Source: CAWICD01 sp052267165 (GTDB lineage: Bacteria > Vulcanimicrobiota > Vulcanimicrobiia > Vulcanimicrobiales > Vulcanimicrobiaceae). From it: a DNA stretch of 64,000 bases. The translations under genes and the position numbers were made by a program. The stretch is from contig JBKQHO010000013.1 of NCBI GenBank assembly GCA_052267165.1, positions 124,001 through 188,000 on the forward strand, written 5' to 3'. The first letter of the stretch is position 1; each line of letters begins with the position of its first letter. Under the pieces are notes generated by a model. It had not been told where the DNA came from. It worked only from the letters and a program-made list of their open reading frames with translations, and did no database searches. Shown here in pieces: positions 26,627 through 34,602 of the stretch.

Positions 26627-27709
26627 TCAGGTCGCGCCCCGGCTAAGGCCTCGTGCGATTCTCCAGAAGAGGTAGGCGACGGCGCCGAAGATCGCAAGGA
26701 CGATGAGCAGGTCGGAGAAGCCGGAGAAGCTCGCGACCGAGTTGCCGCAGACGGCGACGGCCGCCGACGAGAGCCACAGATTGAAGCGCTCGAGCGGATC
26801 GGAGGCGAGTCCGCGCTCGGCCCGCAATTCGGCGATGATTTCGCCGGGCAGCCAGGACCCTTCATCGATCATGTTGCGAATCACGCCGTTCGGATCGATC
26901 AGCACGGTTCGTTCGCTATGGATCAAACCGACGCGCGGATCGGGGAACGTCGTCACTTCGAATTGCGCAGCGAAATCGAGGACTTTCTGCGGGTCGCCGG
27001 TCGCGAGCGTCCAGCCCTTGGGATCGAAATCGAATTGGCGGCCGTAGCGCTCGAGCACGGGCGGCCGGTCGTAGCTCGGGTCAAGCGTCACTTCGACGAG
27101 GTGCACCGGTTCGCCGCGCAACTTCTTTTGCATTGCCAGAAACTTGGCGCTCACGAGCGGGCACTCGCGCGCGTCGTCGCAGCGGGTGTAGACGAACGCC
27201 ATCACGACCGACCGGCCGCGCAGCTTGCGGAATGCGAACGGCTTCCCGCTCTGGTCGATGAACCGCGTGTCGGGCACGAGGTCGCCGACGACCAAATGCT
27301 TGACGTCGCGCAGAACGGGAGCCGAGTCCGCGAGCTGCACGGCTTCGGAGCCGGTGATCGGCCGCTTCCCGAGAACATGCACGTGGGACAGGGCAGGCGG
27401 TTTGGCGTCAGCATCGGCACTTGCCGAGAAGCGATCGCCGACCGCGAGCACGCGCGCCAGGTTTGGTGGAAGCAGGCGAACGGTCGATGTCAGGGAGCCT
27501 TCCCCGGGAACGTCCAGACGTACGATCGCCCGACCTTGGACGGGCATCAGTCCCAAAACCAGGCCTTGCACGTGCGCTTCGTGCGCCACCGCGCCGCTCA
27601 CCGTCGCGAAGATCAAAGCGCCGACGAAGGCCGGCAGCCCAAACCCTTGTCTGGCGATTCGCATCGCATTTCGAGGCTTTTTCATCGCCGGCCGCTTCCG
27701 AATTCCCAT
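26627..27709 (-). CDS. SCO1/SenC/PrrC-family copper chaperone with C-terminal membrane anchor
   Basis: Envelope protein that delivers copper to the CuA site of cytochrome oxidase. 360 residues: signal sequence (FVGALIFATVSGAVA), a first domain with a CusF-like look (VQGLVLGLMPVQGRAIV, LSHVHVLG), a thioredoxin-fold SCO domain with VYTRCDDARECP and the late histidine in GLIHSERT, then a C-terminal membrane helix. The copper cysteines are spaced CX5C, a known SCO variant. The added N-terminal domain may also carry metal. ATG 27709 is the longest start; 27685 and 27664 are possible. Confidence 0.85.
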   Translation of the reverse strand: MGIRKRPAMKKPRNAMRIARQGFGLPAFVGALIFATVSGAVAHEAHVQGLVLGLMPVQGRAIVRLDVPGEGSLTSTVRLLPPNLARVLAVGDRFSASADADAKPPALSHVHVLGKRPITGSEAVQLADSAPVLRDVKHLVVGDLVPDTRFIDQSGKPFAFRKLRGRSVVMAFVYTRCDDARECPLVSAKFLAMQKKLRGEPVHLVEVTLDPSYDRPPVLERYGRQFDFDPKGWTLATGDPQKVLDFAAQFEVTTFPDPRVGLIHSERTVLIDPNGVIRNMIDEGSWLPGEIIAELRAERGLASDPLERFNLWLSSAAVAVCGNSVASFSGFSDLLIVLAIFGAVAYLFWRIARGLSRGAT

Positions 27710-27863
27710 AGGTGCGTTCTAACCCCAACTCATGATTCGACGCGGCGCGCCGGAGGGCTCTTTACGTGTCTGCGAATTGGACGAATGCCGCCAGGCTATG
27801 GACGACTCTCCCCGAACGATGGCTTTCCTTATTCTCGGACCGGCGCGACACGGGGCTTTCGCC

Positions 27864-28457
27864 ATGAAACTCAAGCGCCGTCGAAACGACGGCTGGCACG
27901 AATCGGTCGCGTCGCGGCCTTGGAGCCGCGCTGAGCGTCGGGTTGTACTGCGCGGCTTCCTTGGCCGCTTCTTGATCGCGATCGAACCGTTGGCCGTCGC
28001 CGCCTTCTTCTCGCTCCTGCCGATCGGGCTTCTGCTGCGAAAGCAAGAGACGGCCTTGATACTGGCCCCGATCTTCGGTTTGGCCGCGCTGCTATTCTTG
28101 GCGTACGCGATCTTCTTGATGGTGCCTTCGACGCATGCACTGCTCGAAACGCTTTCGCCGATTTACATCATCGACGGCTACATCCGCTATCGCCGCAGCA
28201 ATTCCGACACCGAGTTGCCGTATCACGTCGCCGTCCTCGACTCCGAGCGCAAGACGCTCGGCGAGTGGCCGCTACGCGAGTGGCCGCACTCCATCGGCGA
28301 GCACGATATCTGGCCTGCGATGGTCGAGTTCAGCGAGTTCGGCGGCATCCACTGCATCGACGGCCGGCCGACCGGCGTGTTGCCGGCCGAGATCGCGCCG
28401 CTCGGAATCGGGATCGCGCAGCAAGCGGCTACGCGCGGCGAGACACGCTTCCGATAG
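27864..28457 (+). CDS. Hypothetical two-helix membrane protein
   Basis: 197 residues with a basic start (KLKRRR), two adjacent membrane helices (IEPLAVAAFFSLLPIGLLL and ILAPIFGLAALLFLAYAIFL) and a soluble tail containing GEWPLREWPHSIGEHDIWPAMVEF. No family is recognised. ATG 27864 leaves about 150 bases to the divergent SCO gene for promoters; ATG 27732 would leave 22 and adds an uncharacteristic segment. It converges on the oxidase operon across a strong hairpin. Confidence 0.55.
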   Translation: MKLKRRRNDGWHESVASRPWSRAERRVVLRGFLGRFLIAIEPLAVAAFFSLLPIGLLLRKQETALILAPIFGLAALLFLAYAIFLMVPSTHALLETLSPIYIIDGYIRYRRSNSDTELPYHVAVLDSERKTLGEWPLREWPHSIGEHDIWPAMVEFSEFGGIHCIDGRPTGVLPAEIAPLGIGIAQQAATRGETRFR

Positions 28458-28471
28458 GCGAGATCAAGAGC

Positions 28472-28520
28472 GCCGTCTCCGAGATAAGCCGAGCACCCTA
28501 AACCAATCTCGGAGACCGGC
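28472..28520. terminator. Bidirectional hairpin between the hypothetical gene and the oxidase operon
   Basis: GCCGTCTCCGAGAT pairs with ATCTCGGAGACCGGC with a single bulged base, around a 20-base loop. It starts 14 bases after the plus-strand stop and ends 2 bases from the stop of the last oxidase-operon gene, so it can serve both convergent transcripts. Confidence 0.6.
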
Positions 28521-28522
28521 TA

Positions 28523-28738
28523 CTAATTTCCGGGCAGAACGAGCTTGGTCGAATCGATCGCCGGCCAGATGCGGCCGAAATTCGCCGAGATGACCACGAT
28601 CGCTCCCATGACGATCGAGGCGATGACGGAGGCGACCAAGAGCACCCGTACGCTGGGCGCGACGCCGGCCGAAATCGGGATATCGAGGATGTCCGGCGGC
28701 GGTTCGGGCACGCCGATGTGGTAGTGATCTTGGCTCAC
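28523..28738 (-). CDS. Small membrane protein at the end of the oxidase operon
   Basis: 71 residues with one membrane helix (VRVLLVASVIASIVMGAIVV) preceded by a histidine/proline-rich start. Its start overlaps the stop of the preceding small gene by four bases (ATGA). No family is recognised. Position in the operon suggests an accessory or assembly subunit of the caa3 oxidase; this is inference. Confidence 0.65.
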   Translation of the reverse strand: MSQDHYHIGVPEPPPDILDIPISAGVAPSVRVLLVASVIASIVMGAIVVISANFGRIWPAIDSTKLVLPGN

Positions 28739-28935
28739 GTATGTGCTCCTAAGATGCGGACCGAGGCCAGCAGCGCGAACACGCAGCCGACGGCCATAAG
28801 ACCGAGCAGAACCTTGGTAACCGTCGCGTCGAGACCCTGAGCCTTCCAGTCGTTCTTCAGCTGGACGAGCGCCGTCCCTCCGACCACGAGCGCGAAGATG
28901 AACGCGAGGATTCTCTCGAAGACTTCAGCAGTCAT
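28735..28935 (-). CDS. Small two-helix membrane protein in the oxidase operon
   Basis: 66 residues with two membrane helices (ILAFIFALVVGGTALV and KVLLGLMAVGCVFALLASV). It follows ctaE by three bases and overlaps the next gene by four. The size and place are those of a subunit IV-like polypeptide, but the sequence does not clearly match CtaF. Confidence 0.68.
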   Translation of the reverse strand: MTAEVFERILAFIFALVVGGTALVQLKNDWKAQGLDATVTKVLLGLMAVGCVFALLASVRILGAHT

Positions 28936-28938
28936 GGC

Positions 28939-29568
28939 TCACCACAGGTAGAAGAGGAAGAAAAGTGCGACCCAGATGACGTCGACGAAATGCCAGTAGA
29001 GCGTCCCCGCGGTTAGCCCGAAATACCTCGAACCGGTGTAGACGCCGCGATTGGCCTGAATGCCGAGTATCGTCAGATAGATCACTCCGACGAAGACGTG
29101 AAAGCCGTGCATTCCCGTCAGCGTGAAGAACGATGCCCCCATCGTGCTGCCGCTCCACGTTACGGCGACGCTTCGATATTCATGCGCCTGGCCCAGCAAG
29201 AATCCGATGCCGAGAACGATCGTCGCGATCAGCCAGGCGTTGAATTTCTGCTTGTTGAGGTGCTTCCAGTTTTCGAGCGCGAAGTGCATCGTCACCCCCG
29301 AACCGAACAGCACCACCGAGTTCAGCGCCGCGAACGACGTGTCGAACCACGGGAGCTGATGGCCGTCGACGAATGGCGGCCAAACCGGAGCCGATACGCG
29401 CAGGTACATGTAGGCGAAGATGAACGACGAGAATAGGATACAGTCGCTTACAAGGAAGAACAGGAAGCCCAACAGCCGCATGTCGCGCGTCTCGAAATAG
29501 ACGGGATCGACATCGTTGTAGCGCGCCTCGACCTCTTGCATGTGGAGCGGCTTGACCGCGGTCGCCAT
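28939..29568 (-). CDS. ctaE: Cytochrome c oxidase subunit III
   Basis: 209-residue integral membrane subunit with five helices, the short form of subunit III common in bacterial caa3 and quinol oxidases. Typical blocks are LGFLFFLVSDCILFSSF, LLGQAHEYRS, FFTLTGMHGFHVFVG and YWHFVDVIWVALFF. It supports the catalytic subunit and proton uptake. It starts four bases after the ctaD stop. Confidence 0.95.
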   Translation of the reverse strand: MATAVKPLHMQEVEARYNDVDPVYFETRDMRLLGFLFFLVSDCILFSSFIFAYMYLRVSAPVWPPFVDGHQLPWFDTSFAALNSVVLFGSGVTMHFALENWKHLNKQKFNAWLIATIVLGIGFLLGQAHEYRSVAVTWSGSTMGASFFTLTGMHGFHVFVGVIYLTILGIQANRGVYTGSRYFGLTAGTLYWHFVDVIWVALFFLFYLW

Positions 29569-29571
29569 CAG

Positions 29572-31293
29572 CTACGCCCCCACGCCGGCCGGCTCGGCCG
29601 GGACGCTGACTTTGCTGGGAGCAGGATAAGGATCGACCTCGTGGTCGAGATTGCGGTACGGCAGCGGATCCCCAAAGTCGTACGGGCGACCGAGCACGAT
29701 CGGAATGTTCTTGAAGTTGTAGTACGGCGGCGGCGAGCTGATCATCCATTCCAGCGTCCGCGCACCCCACGGGTTGTTGCCGGCGAGCTTGCCGTAGCGC
29801 AGGCTCCAAAGCATGTTGAAGGCCAGCATCGCGACCGCGGCGACCATCAAGAACGAGGAGACCGTCTCGAGCTGGTTCCAGAAGACCGCATCGGGATGCG
29901 ATGCTGCGAACACTTCGTACGAAGCGTAGCGGCGCGGCATTCCTTCGAGACCGAGCCAGTGCATCGGCAAGAACGTCCCGGTGAAGCCGAGGAAGAAGAG
30001 CCAGAAGCCGAGCTTACCGAGTCGCTCGCTCATCATGCGCCCGGTCGCCTTCGGATACCAGTACGCGACCCCCGCCAGCAGGCCCATCACCGCGCCGCCA
30101 CCGACGGTGTAGTGGAAGTGCCCAACGACGAAGTAGCTGCCGTGCTCGTGGAAATTGGCGGGCACCGAGGCGAGAAAGATGCCGGTGATCCCGCCGAAGG
30201 TGAACGAGACCAGGAACGCGAGCGCATAGAGCATCGGAGTCGTCAGCTGGATGCGCCCTCCCCACAGCGTCGCAAGCCATGAGAAGATCTTGATTCCGGT
30301 TGGAATGCCGATCAAGAAGGTCAGGATCATGAAGGGGATCTGAATCCATGGCGCGAGACCGCTGGGGAACATATGATGCGCCCAGACGGCGAAGCCGAGC
30401 AGCGCGATCGCCATCGAGGAAAACGCGATCATCTTGTAACCGAAGATCGGCTTGCGGCTGAAGGTCGGCAGGACCTCCGAGATGACGCCGAAGGCCGGAA
30501 TGATGAAGATGTAGACTGCGGGGTGCGAGTAGAACCAGAACATGTGCTGGTAAAGGACCGCACTGCCGCCGCGGCTCGCATCGAAAAACGGCACGTTGAA
30601 AACGTGCTCGAGGAAGAGCGCGATCAGCGCCGACGAGAGCGCCACCGTCGCGATCATGTTGATGAGCGCCGTTGCGAACGTCGCCCAGACGAAGAGCGGC
30701 ATCCGGGTCCAGGTCATGCCGGGCGCCCGCATCTTGATGATCGTGACCATGAAGTTCATCCCGGTCAGCGTCGAGCTGACGCCGACGATGATGATTGCGA
30801 TGCACCACAGCGCGCCGGCCGTCCCGTCCGCGAGCGAGATCGGCGGGTATTCCGTCCAGCCCGCGTGCACGCCGCCGAACAGGAACGTGCTGTAGAGCAC
30901 GACCGCAGCGACCGGCAGCAGCCAGAAGCTGAGCATGTTCAGCCAGGGAAACGCGACGTCACGCGCACCGATCTGCAGCGGCATCACGAAGTTGCCGACC
31001 GCCCCGGTCGCCAGCGGGATGATGACCAGCCAAACCAGCGGCGTGCCGTGCATCGTGAACAGCGTGTTGTACACGTCGTGGCTGACGATGGCGCCCTTGG
31101 GATCCCACAATTGCAAGCGAATGAGGATCCCGAACGAACCCGCGATCACCAAGAACAGGATCGCCATCGTGAAGTACTGGAGCCCGATCACCTTGTGATC
31201 GAGCGAGAATACGAACTTGCGGACGAACCCTTCCGGCGGGGGGTGGATCGTGTGGCCGTGATCGGCGCGCGTTCCGTGCGTTGCAGCTTCCAT
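29572..31293 (-). CDS. ctaD: Cytochrome c oxidase subunit I, A2 type
   Basis: Catalytic heme-copper subunit, 573 residues, 12 helices. Heme a ligand His82 (TMHGTP), CuB ligands His257 and the pair His306-307 (AHHMFPSG), and His392/His394 (GHFHYT) are present; Tyr261 is the cross-linked tyrosine and Lys335 (PTGIKIF) marks the K-channel. Helix VI reads YSHPAVY, so the usual D-channel glutamate (HPEVY) is replaced by Ala and a Tyr-Ser pair precedes the histidine. That is the signature of A2-type oxidases. Confidence 0.95.
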   Translation of the reverse strand: MEAATHGTRADHGHTIHPPPEGFVRKFVFSLDHKVIGLQYFTMAILFLVIAGSFGILIRLQLWDPKGAIVSHDVYNTLFTMHGTPLVWLVIIPLATGAVGNFVMPLQIGARDVAFPWLNMLSFWLLPVAAVVLYSTFLFGGVHAGWTEYPPISLADGTAGALWCIAIIIVGVSSTLTGMNFMVTIIKMRAPGMTWTRMPLFVWATFATALINMIATVALSSALIALFLEHVFNVPFFDASRGGSAVLYQHMFWFYSHPAVYIFIIPAFGVISEVLPTFSRKPIFGYKMIAFSSMAIALLGFAVWAHHMFPSGLAPWIQIPFMILTFLIGIPTGIKIFSWLATLWGGRIQLTTPMLYALAFLVSFTFGGITGIFLASVPANFHEHGSYFVVGHFHYTVGGGAVMGLLAGVAYWYPKATGRMMSERLGKLGFWLFFLGFTGTFLPMHWLGLEGMPRRYASYEVFAASHPDAVFWNQLETVSSFLMVAAVAMLAFNMLWSLRYGKLAGNNPWGARTLEWMISSPPPYYNFKNIPIVLGRPYDFGDPLPYRNLDHEVDPYPAPSKVSVPAEPAGVGA

Positions 31294-31308
31294 AAAATAG
31301 CGCTCTTT

Positions 31309-32418
31309 CTACTTCAAGCTGGCGAGGTAGGCGGCGAGGTCGGCGATATTCTTGTCGGAGAGTCCGTTCGCCTGACGGTTCGGCATGGCGCCGAGCGGAC
31401 CGGTGTAGCCGTTCTCGAGTATCTCGGCGATGTTGCCGCTCGTCGGCGGCTTGCCGTCGACGAGCGCCGGATGTTTGGGGTCGTCGGTGATGTGCAGCAG
31501 CCCAGGCCCGACGATCTTCTGCTCGAACGGCCCGAGCGCGTGGCAGGCCGAGCACTTCTGCGTGAAGACCGCCTTGCCGGCGTCGGCGCTGCCGCCGGTC
31601 AGAGCCACCGCAGCCGGAGCTGCGGCGTTTTTCTTCTCACCGGCGAGCCATTTCTCGAAATCTGCGGGTGACTCGACGACCAGCTTCCCCTGCATGACGC
31701 TGTGGTCGACGCCGCAATACTCGGCGCAGACGATGTCGAACGTTCCGAGCCTCGTCGGCGTGAAGTTCATATTCTGGACGAGCCCCGGCACGGCGGCGAG
31801 CTTCAGCCTGACCTCCGGCACCCAGAAACTATGGATCACGTCGGCTGACGAGATCAGGACGCGCACCGACTTGCCGAGCGGCAAGTGCATCGGATCGGTC
31901 TTCGAATAGACCGACGATTTCAAGCCCGGATAGCGGTACTCGAAATAGAACTGATGGCCGATGACCTCCATCGTCAACGCCGGCGAGCCGACTCCGAACT
32001 GCACCTTGTACCAGACGTTGATGCTCGCCCAGACCAAGATGACCAGCAGAATGGTCGGAACGATCGTCCACCATAGCTCGAGCTTCGGCGAATCGTGAAT
32101 TTGCATCCCGATGGTTTCACGGGCCTCGCCGGGCCGCCGGCGAAAGGCGTACGCGAACCAGACCACATAGCCCGTGACGTAGACGCAGATGGCCGCTCCG
32201 AAGATCGACATGAACTTGAACAGCCAATCGATATCGGCTGCACGATCGGAGACTTCGTTCGATTCGCCCGGCAAGAAGAAGTCGAGCGGCGCGAAAATGA
32301 TATAAAGCGCAATCGCCACGCTGATGACGGTCAGCACGACGGTCACCGGCCAGAATCCCGGTCCTAGGCCTTTGACCGGGACTTCCTGCGGCAACTTGGA
32401 ATCTGCGACGTCCGTCAC
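31309..32418 (-). CDS. ctaC: Cytochrome c oxidase subunit II fused to cytochrome c (caa3 type)
   Basis: 369 residues. The cupredoxin domain has the CuA ligands His196, Cys231, Cys235, His239 and Met242 (CAEYCGVDHSVM). A C-terminal cytochrome c domain has heme site CSACH (289-293) and axial Met345 (GAMPNRQ). Three hydrophobic segments (about 24-42, 68-92, 116-134) are seen, one more than the usual two. GTG 32418 with GGAGGG six bases upstream is preferred to the longer frame. The fused heme lets the enzyme take electrons directly from the bc complex or a small carrier. Confidence 0.94.
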   Translation of the reverse strand: MTDVADSKLPQEVPVKGLGPGFWPVTVVLTVISVAIALYIIFAPLDFFLPGESNEVSDRAADIDWLFKFMSIFGAAICVYVTGYVVWFAYAFRRRPGEARETIGMQIHDSPKLELWWTIVPTILLVILVWASINVWYKVQFGVGSPALTMEVIGHQFYFEYRYPGLKSSVYSKTDPMHLPLGKSVRVLISSADVIHSFWVPEVRLKLAAVPGLVQNMNFTPTRLGTFDIVCAEYCGVDHSVMQGKLVVESPADFEKWLAGEKKNAAAPAAVALTGGSADAGKAVFTQKCSACHALGPFEQKIVGPGLLHITDDPKHPALVDGKPPTSGNIAEILENGYTGPLGAMPNRQANGLSDKNIADLAAYLASLK

Positions 32419-32708
32419 GGCCGGCCCTCCGGCAAACTCAAGCGATCGCTTTGCGCGATATGTCGCATACGTCGAGTTCGCACCTCGGAACACGTAAGCG
32501 TCGAGGTAGCTCCCTCGGCTATAGACGCAACACTTCGGACTGTAACTGTAAAGTGAGCCAAGAGCACCCCCAGAACGGCCAATCGCACGCTGTCTTCACA
32601 TTTGCTTTACGAAGAGTGCACCTCCTCTTGCCTCCGTTTAATTTCGAGGTGCAGCGAATTTTTTCGGTACGGCGCCGAAGTCCCACGACATAGGTCGCAG
32701 ATGGCTGC
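32419..32708. other. Intergenic region upstream of the oxidase operon
   Basis: 290 bases without a convincing gene, AT-richer than the surroundings. It must hold the promoter for the minus-strand oxidase operon; TATAGC on the minus strand near 32519-32524 is a possible -10 box but no matching -35 box at normal spacing is seen. Short frames here lack coding character. Confidence 0.4.
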
Positions 32709-33401
32709 TTATGACGCCTCTTGAGTAATGCGGAGCGTCGCTCCTGCGAAGCTGCGGACGTGCGCATCGATGTTCGTGAGCGCATTGCCGACGACGACGG
32801 CGCGCGCGCCGGCTGCGAACGCGGCACGCACGCCTTCCGGCGCAGCGACGCCGCCCTCGCAGATCGGGAACGCGGGCAGCCGGCTGCAACCGGTCAAAAG
32901 CTCGAGGTCGGGGAGCGTCCTGCCCCTCGTCTCTTCCGTATATCCGGCCAAGGTCGTGGCAATGATGTCGGCGCCGGCCGCGGCCGCAGCCTCCGCCTCG
33001 ACTTGAGTCGCACAGTCGGCCATGGCCAGGCATCGCAGTGTCTGCGCCGCCCGAATCAAGTCGGCGACCCCGGCTCCGCCCACGCGCCTGCGCGCGGTGG
33101 CGTCGAAGGCGACGATGGCCGCTCCGGCCTCCGCGACGGCGGCGACCTCCTCGAGCGTCGATGTAATGTAGGGCGCGAAACCCGGGTGCGTCCGCTTGAG
33201 AATTCCGACGAGCGGCACCGCGACGGCGGCGCGAACCGCCCGCAGTCGCTCGAGGCCCTCGATGCGAACGCCGACGGCACCGTTGGCGACCGCGCAGCGG
33301 GCCAGCGCCGCGACGATCTCCGGCGTGTTGAGGGCGGAGCCCGCCTCGGGCTGGATCGAGACGATGAGGCCGCCGTCGAGCGCCCGCAGGAGCGCGTTCA
33401 C
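32709..33401 (-). CDS. nanE: N-acetylmannosamine-6-phosphate 2-epimerase NanE
   Basis: TIM-barrel enzyme converting ManNAc-6-P to GlcNAc-6-P. 230 residues. Family blocks include GLIVSIQPEAGSALN, GAVGVRIEGLERL, VGILKRTHPGFAPYITST, AIVAFDATARRR, DIIATTLAGYTEETR and ICEGGVAAPEGVRAAF with AVVVGNALT at the phosphate site. The start overlaps the kinase stop (ATGA). It ends a four-gene run that also encodes an amino-sugar-type kinase, fitting ManNAc or GlcNAc salvage. Confidence 0.88.
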   Translation of the reverse strand: MNALLRALDGGLIVSIQPEAGSALNTPEIVAALARCAVANGAVGVRIEGLERLRAVRAAVAVPLVGILKRTHPGFAPYITSTLEEVAAVAEAGAAIVAFDATARRRVGGAGVADLIRAAQTLRCLAMADCATQVEAEAAAAAGADIIATTLAGYTEETRGRTLPDLELLTGCSRLPAFPICEGGVAAPEGVRAAFAAGARAVVVGNALTNIDAHVRSFAGATLRITQEAS

Positions 33402-34333
33402 GCGCGCGTATCAGCCGGCCGCGCGAGGCCGGCGGCTCGCATGGCGAGGCGCAGCGCGCCGTGGACCGGCTCGCCGAACGGCGCGATGATCTCAGCGTGC
33501 GGCAGTGCGACGACGAGCGCGTCCTCGAAGGCCTCGCTGAACGCTTCATCGGCGAACAGACCGCCGACGTACGAGACCAGGCGCAGCGAAGCCGGCTCAA
33601 GGCGTTCGTCGACGGTTTGCGCCAAGGCAGCAAGTTCGTCGGCAGCGTTGCTGCGAATGGCGCGCGCGTCGGCGTCCCCGGCTCGCCCGGCGGCGAGCAC
33701 GGCCGGCGCGAAGGCCGCGAGCGCCGGACGATCGATCTCGCCGTGCGCGACCGCATGCTGCAGCGCGCGCAGCGAGCCGAGCGCGAAGTGTTTGAGCGCC
33801 AGCCGTTCGAGGACGCCCGCGCCGCCGAAATCAGCACGCCACATCGCGCGGCGCAAGGCCGTGCGCGCGATCCACAGCGCGCTGCCCTCGTCACCGAAGA
33901 AATAGCCCCAGCCGCCGGCACGCACGGGCGGCGAATCCACGGGGTCGCAGCCCACTGCCACGCTGCCGGTGCCGGCCAGCACGACGATGCCCGCCGAACC
34001 GGCGAGAGCAGCAGCGTGCGCGACCGTCGTATCGTGCACGAACGAGATCGTCGCCGCGTTCGCACGCAAGCGCGGCACCGGCGAAACGCCTTCGTCGTAA
34101 CCGCTGAGGCCGGCGACCAGTGCCGCCAGGGGCGCGTCGCAAGGCAAGCCCGCCGCGGCGAGCGCCTCGGCCAGAACGCCGTCGAGCACGTGTGCTTGGC
34201 GCGGCGAGTCGCGCGGCTCGTCGACGAGATCGGCCGGTGGTCCGCTCGCCTTGCCGAGGATCGTCCCGTGCTCGTCGCCAACGCACGCCTCGGTCGAACT
34301 CTGGCCGCCGTCGATTCCGGCGCACACGATCAT
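33398..34333 (-). CDS. BadF/BadG-type kinase, probable N-acetylglucosamine kinase
   Basis: ASKHA-fold kinase of the BadF/NAGK group, 311 residues. The phosphate-1 loop is CAGIDGGQSSTEA, the phosphate-2 region IVVLAGTGSVAVG, and GWGYFFGDEGSALWIAR is the diagnostic block of this family. The C-terminal YVGGLFAD supplies the adenosine site. It probably phosphorylates GlcNAc, GlcN or ManNAc. Its stop overlaps nanE and its ATG overlaps the HExxH gene upstream, so the three are translationally coupled. Confidence 0.85.
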   Translation of the reverse strand: MIVCAGIDGGQSSTEACVGDEHGTILGKASGPPADLVDEPRDSPRQAHVLDGVLAEALAAAGLPCDAPLAALVAGLSGYDEGVSPVPRLRANAATISFVHDTTVAHAAALAGSAGIVVLAGTGSVAVGCDPVDSPPVRAGGWGYFFGDEGSALWIARTALRRAMWRADFGGAGVLERLALKHFALGSLRALQHAVAHGEIDRPALAAFAPAVLAAGRAGDADARAIRSNAADELAALAQTVDERLEPASLRLVSYVGGLFADEAFSEAFEDALVVALPHAEIIAPFGEPVHGALRLAMRAAGLARPADTRA

Positions 34334-34602
34334 CGCAGAACCGCTTCGTACACTGCGGGGTCGGCGCCGCTGCAACGCCGCGCGAACGCGTGGGCGTCGG
34401 CCTCGCTCGCTCTCGGGTCGGCACGGTGAAAGACTTCGTGCGCGAGCGCGCAGCAAACGAAGCGCGCCGCTTCGGCCTCGCCCAACGCCGCGCGAACGCG
34501 TTCCACCGCGCGAGCGTTGATGCGGATCGCGTCGCGCTCGGGATCGTACTCGGCGATCAAGCGCCGTGAGGCCGCGCCGAAGTCTACGATTGCGAACGTC
34601 AC
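34330..34602 (-). CDS. 90-residue HExxH protein, putative mini-metallopeptidase
   Basis: Very small protein with FVCCALAHEVFHRADP near residues 49-64. HEVFH fits the zinc-metallopeptidase HExxH pattern, and the following Glu/Asp-rich segment (RASEADAHAFAR) could give a third ligand. There is no signal peptide or membrane helix. The start is GTG overlapping the oxidoreductase stop, and its stop overlaps the kinase start, so it is embedded in the operon. The size is below most peptidases; a zinc-binding accessory protein is equally possible. Confidence 0.62.
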   Translation of the reverse strand: MTFAIVDFGAASRRLIAEYDPERDAIRINARAVERVRAALGEAEAARFVCCALAHEVFHRADPRASEADAHAFARRCSGADPAVYEAVLR

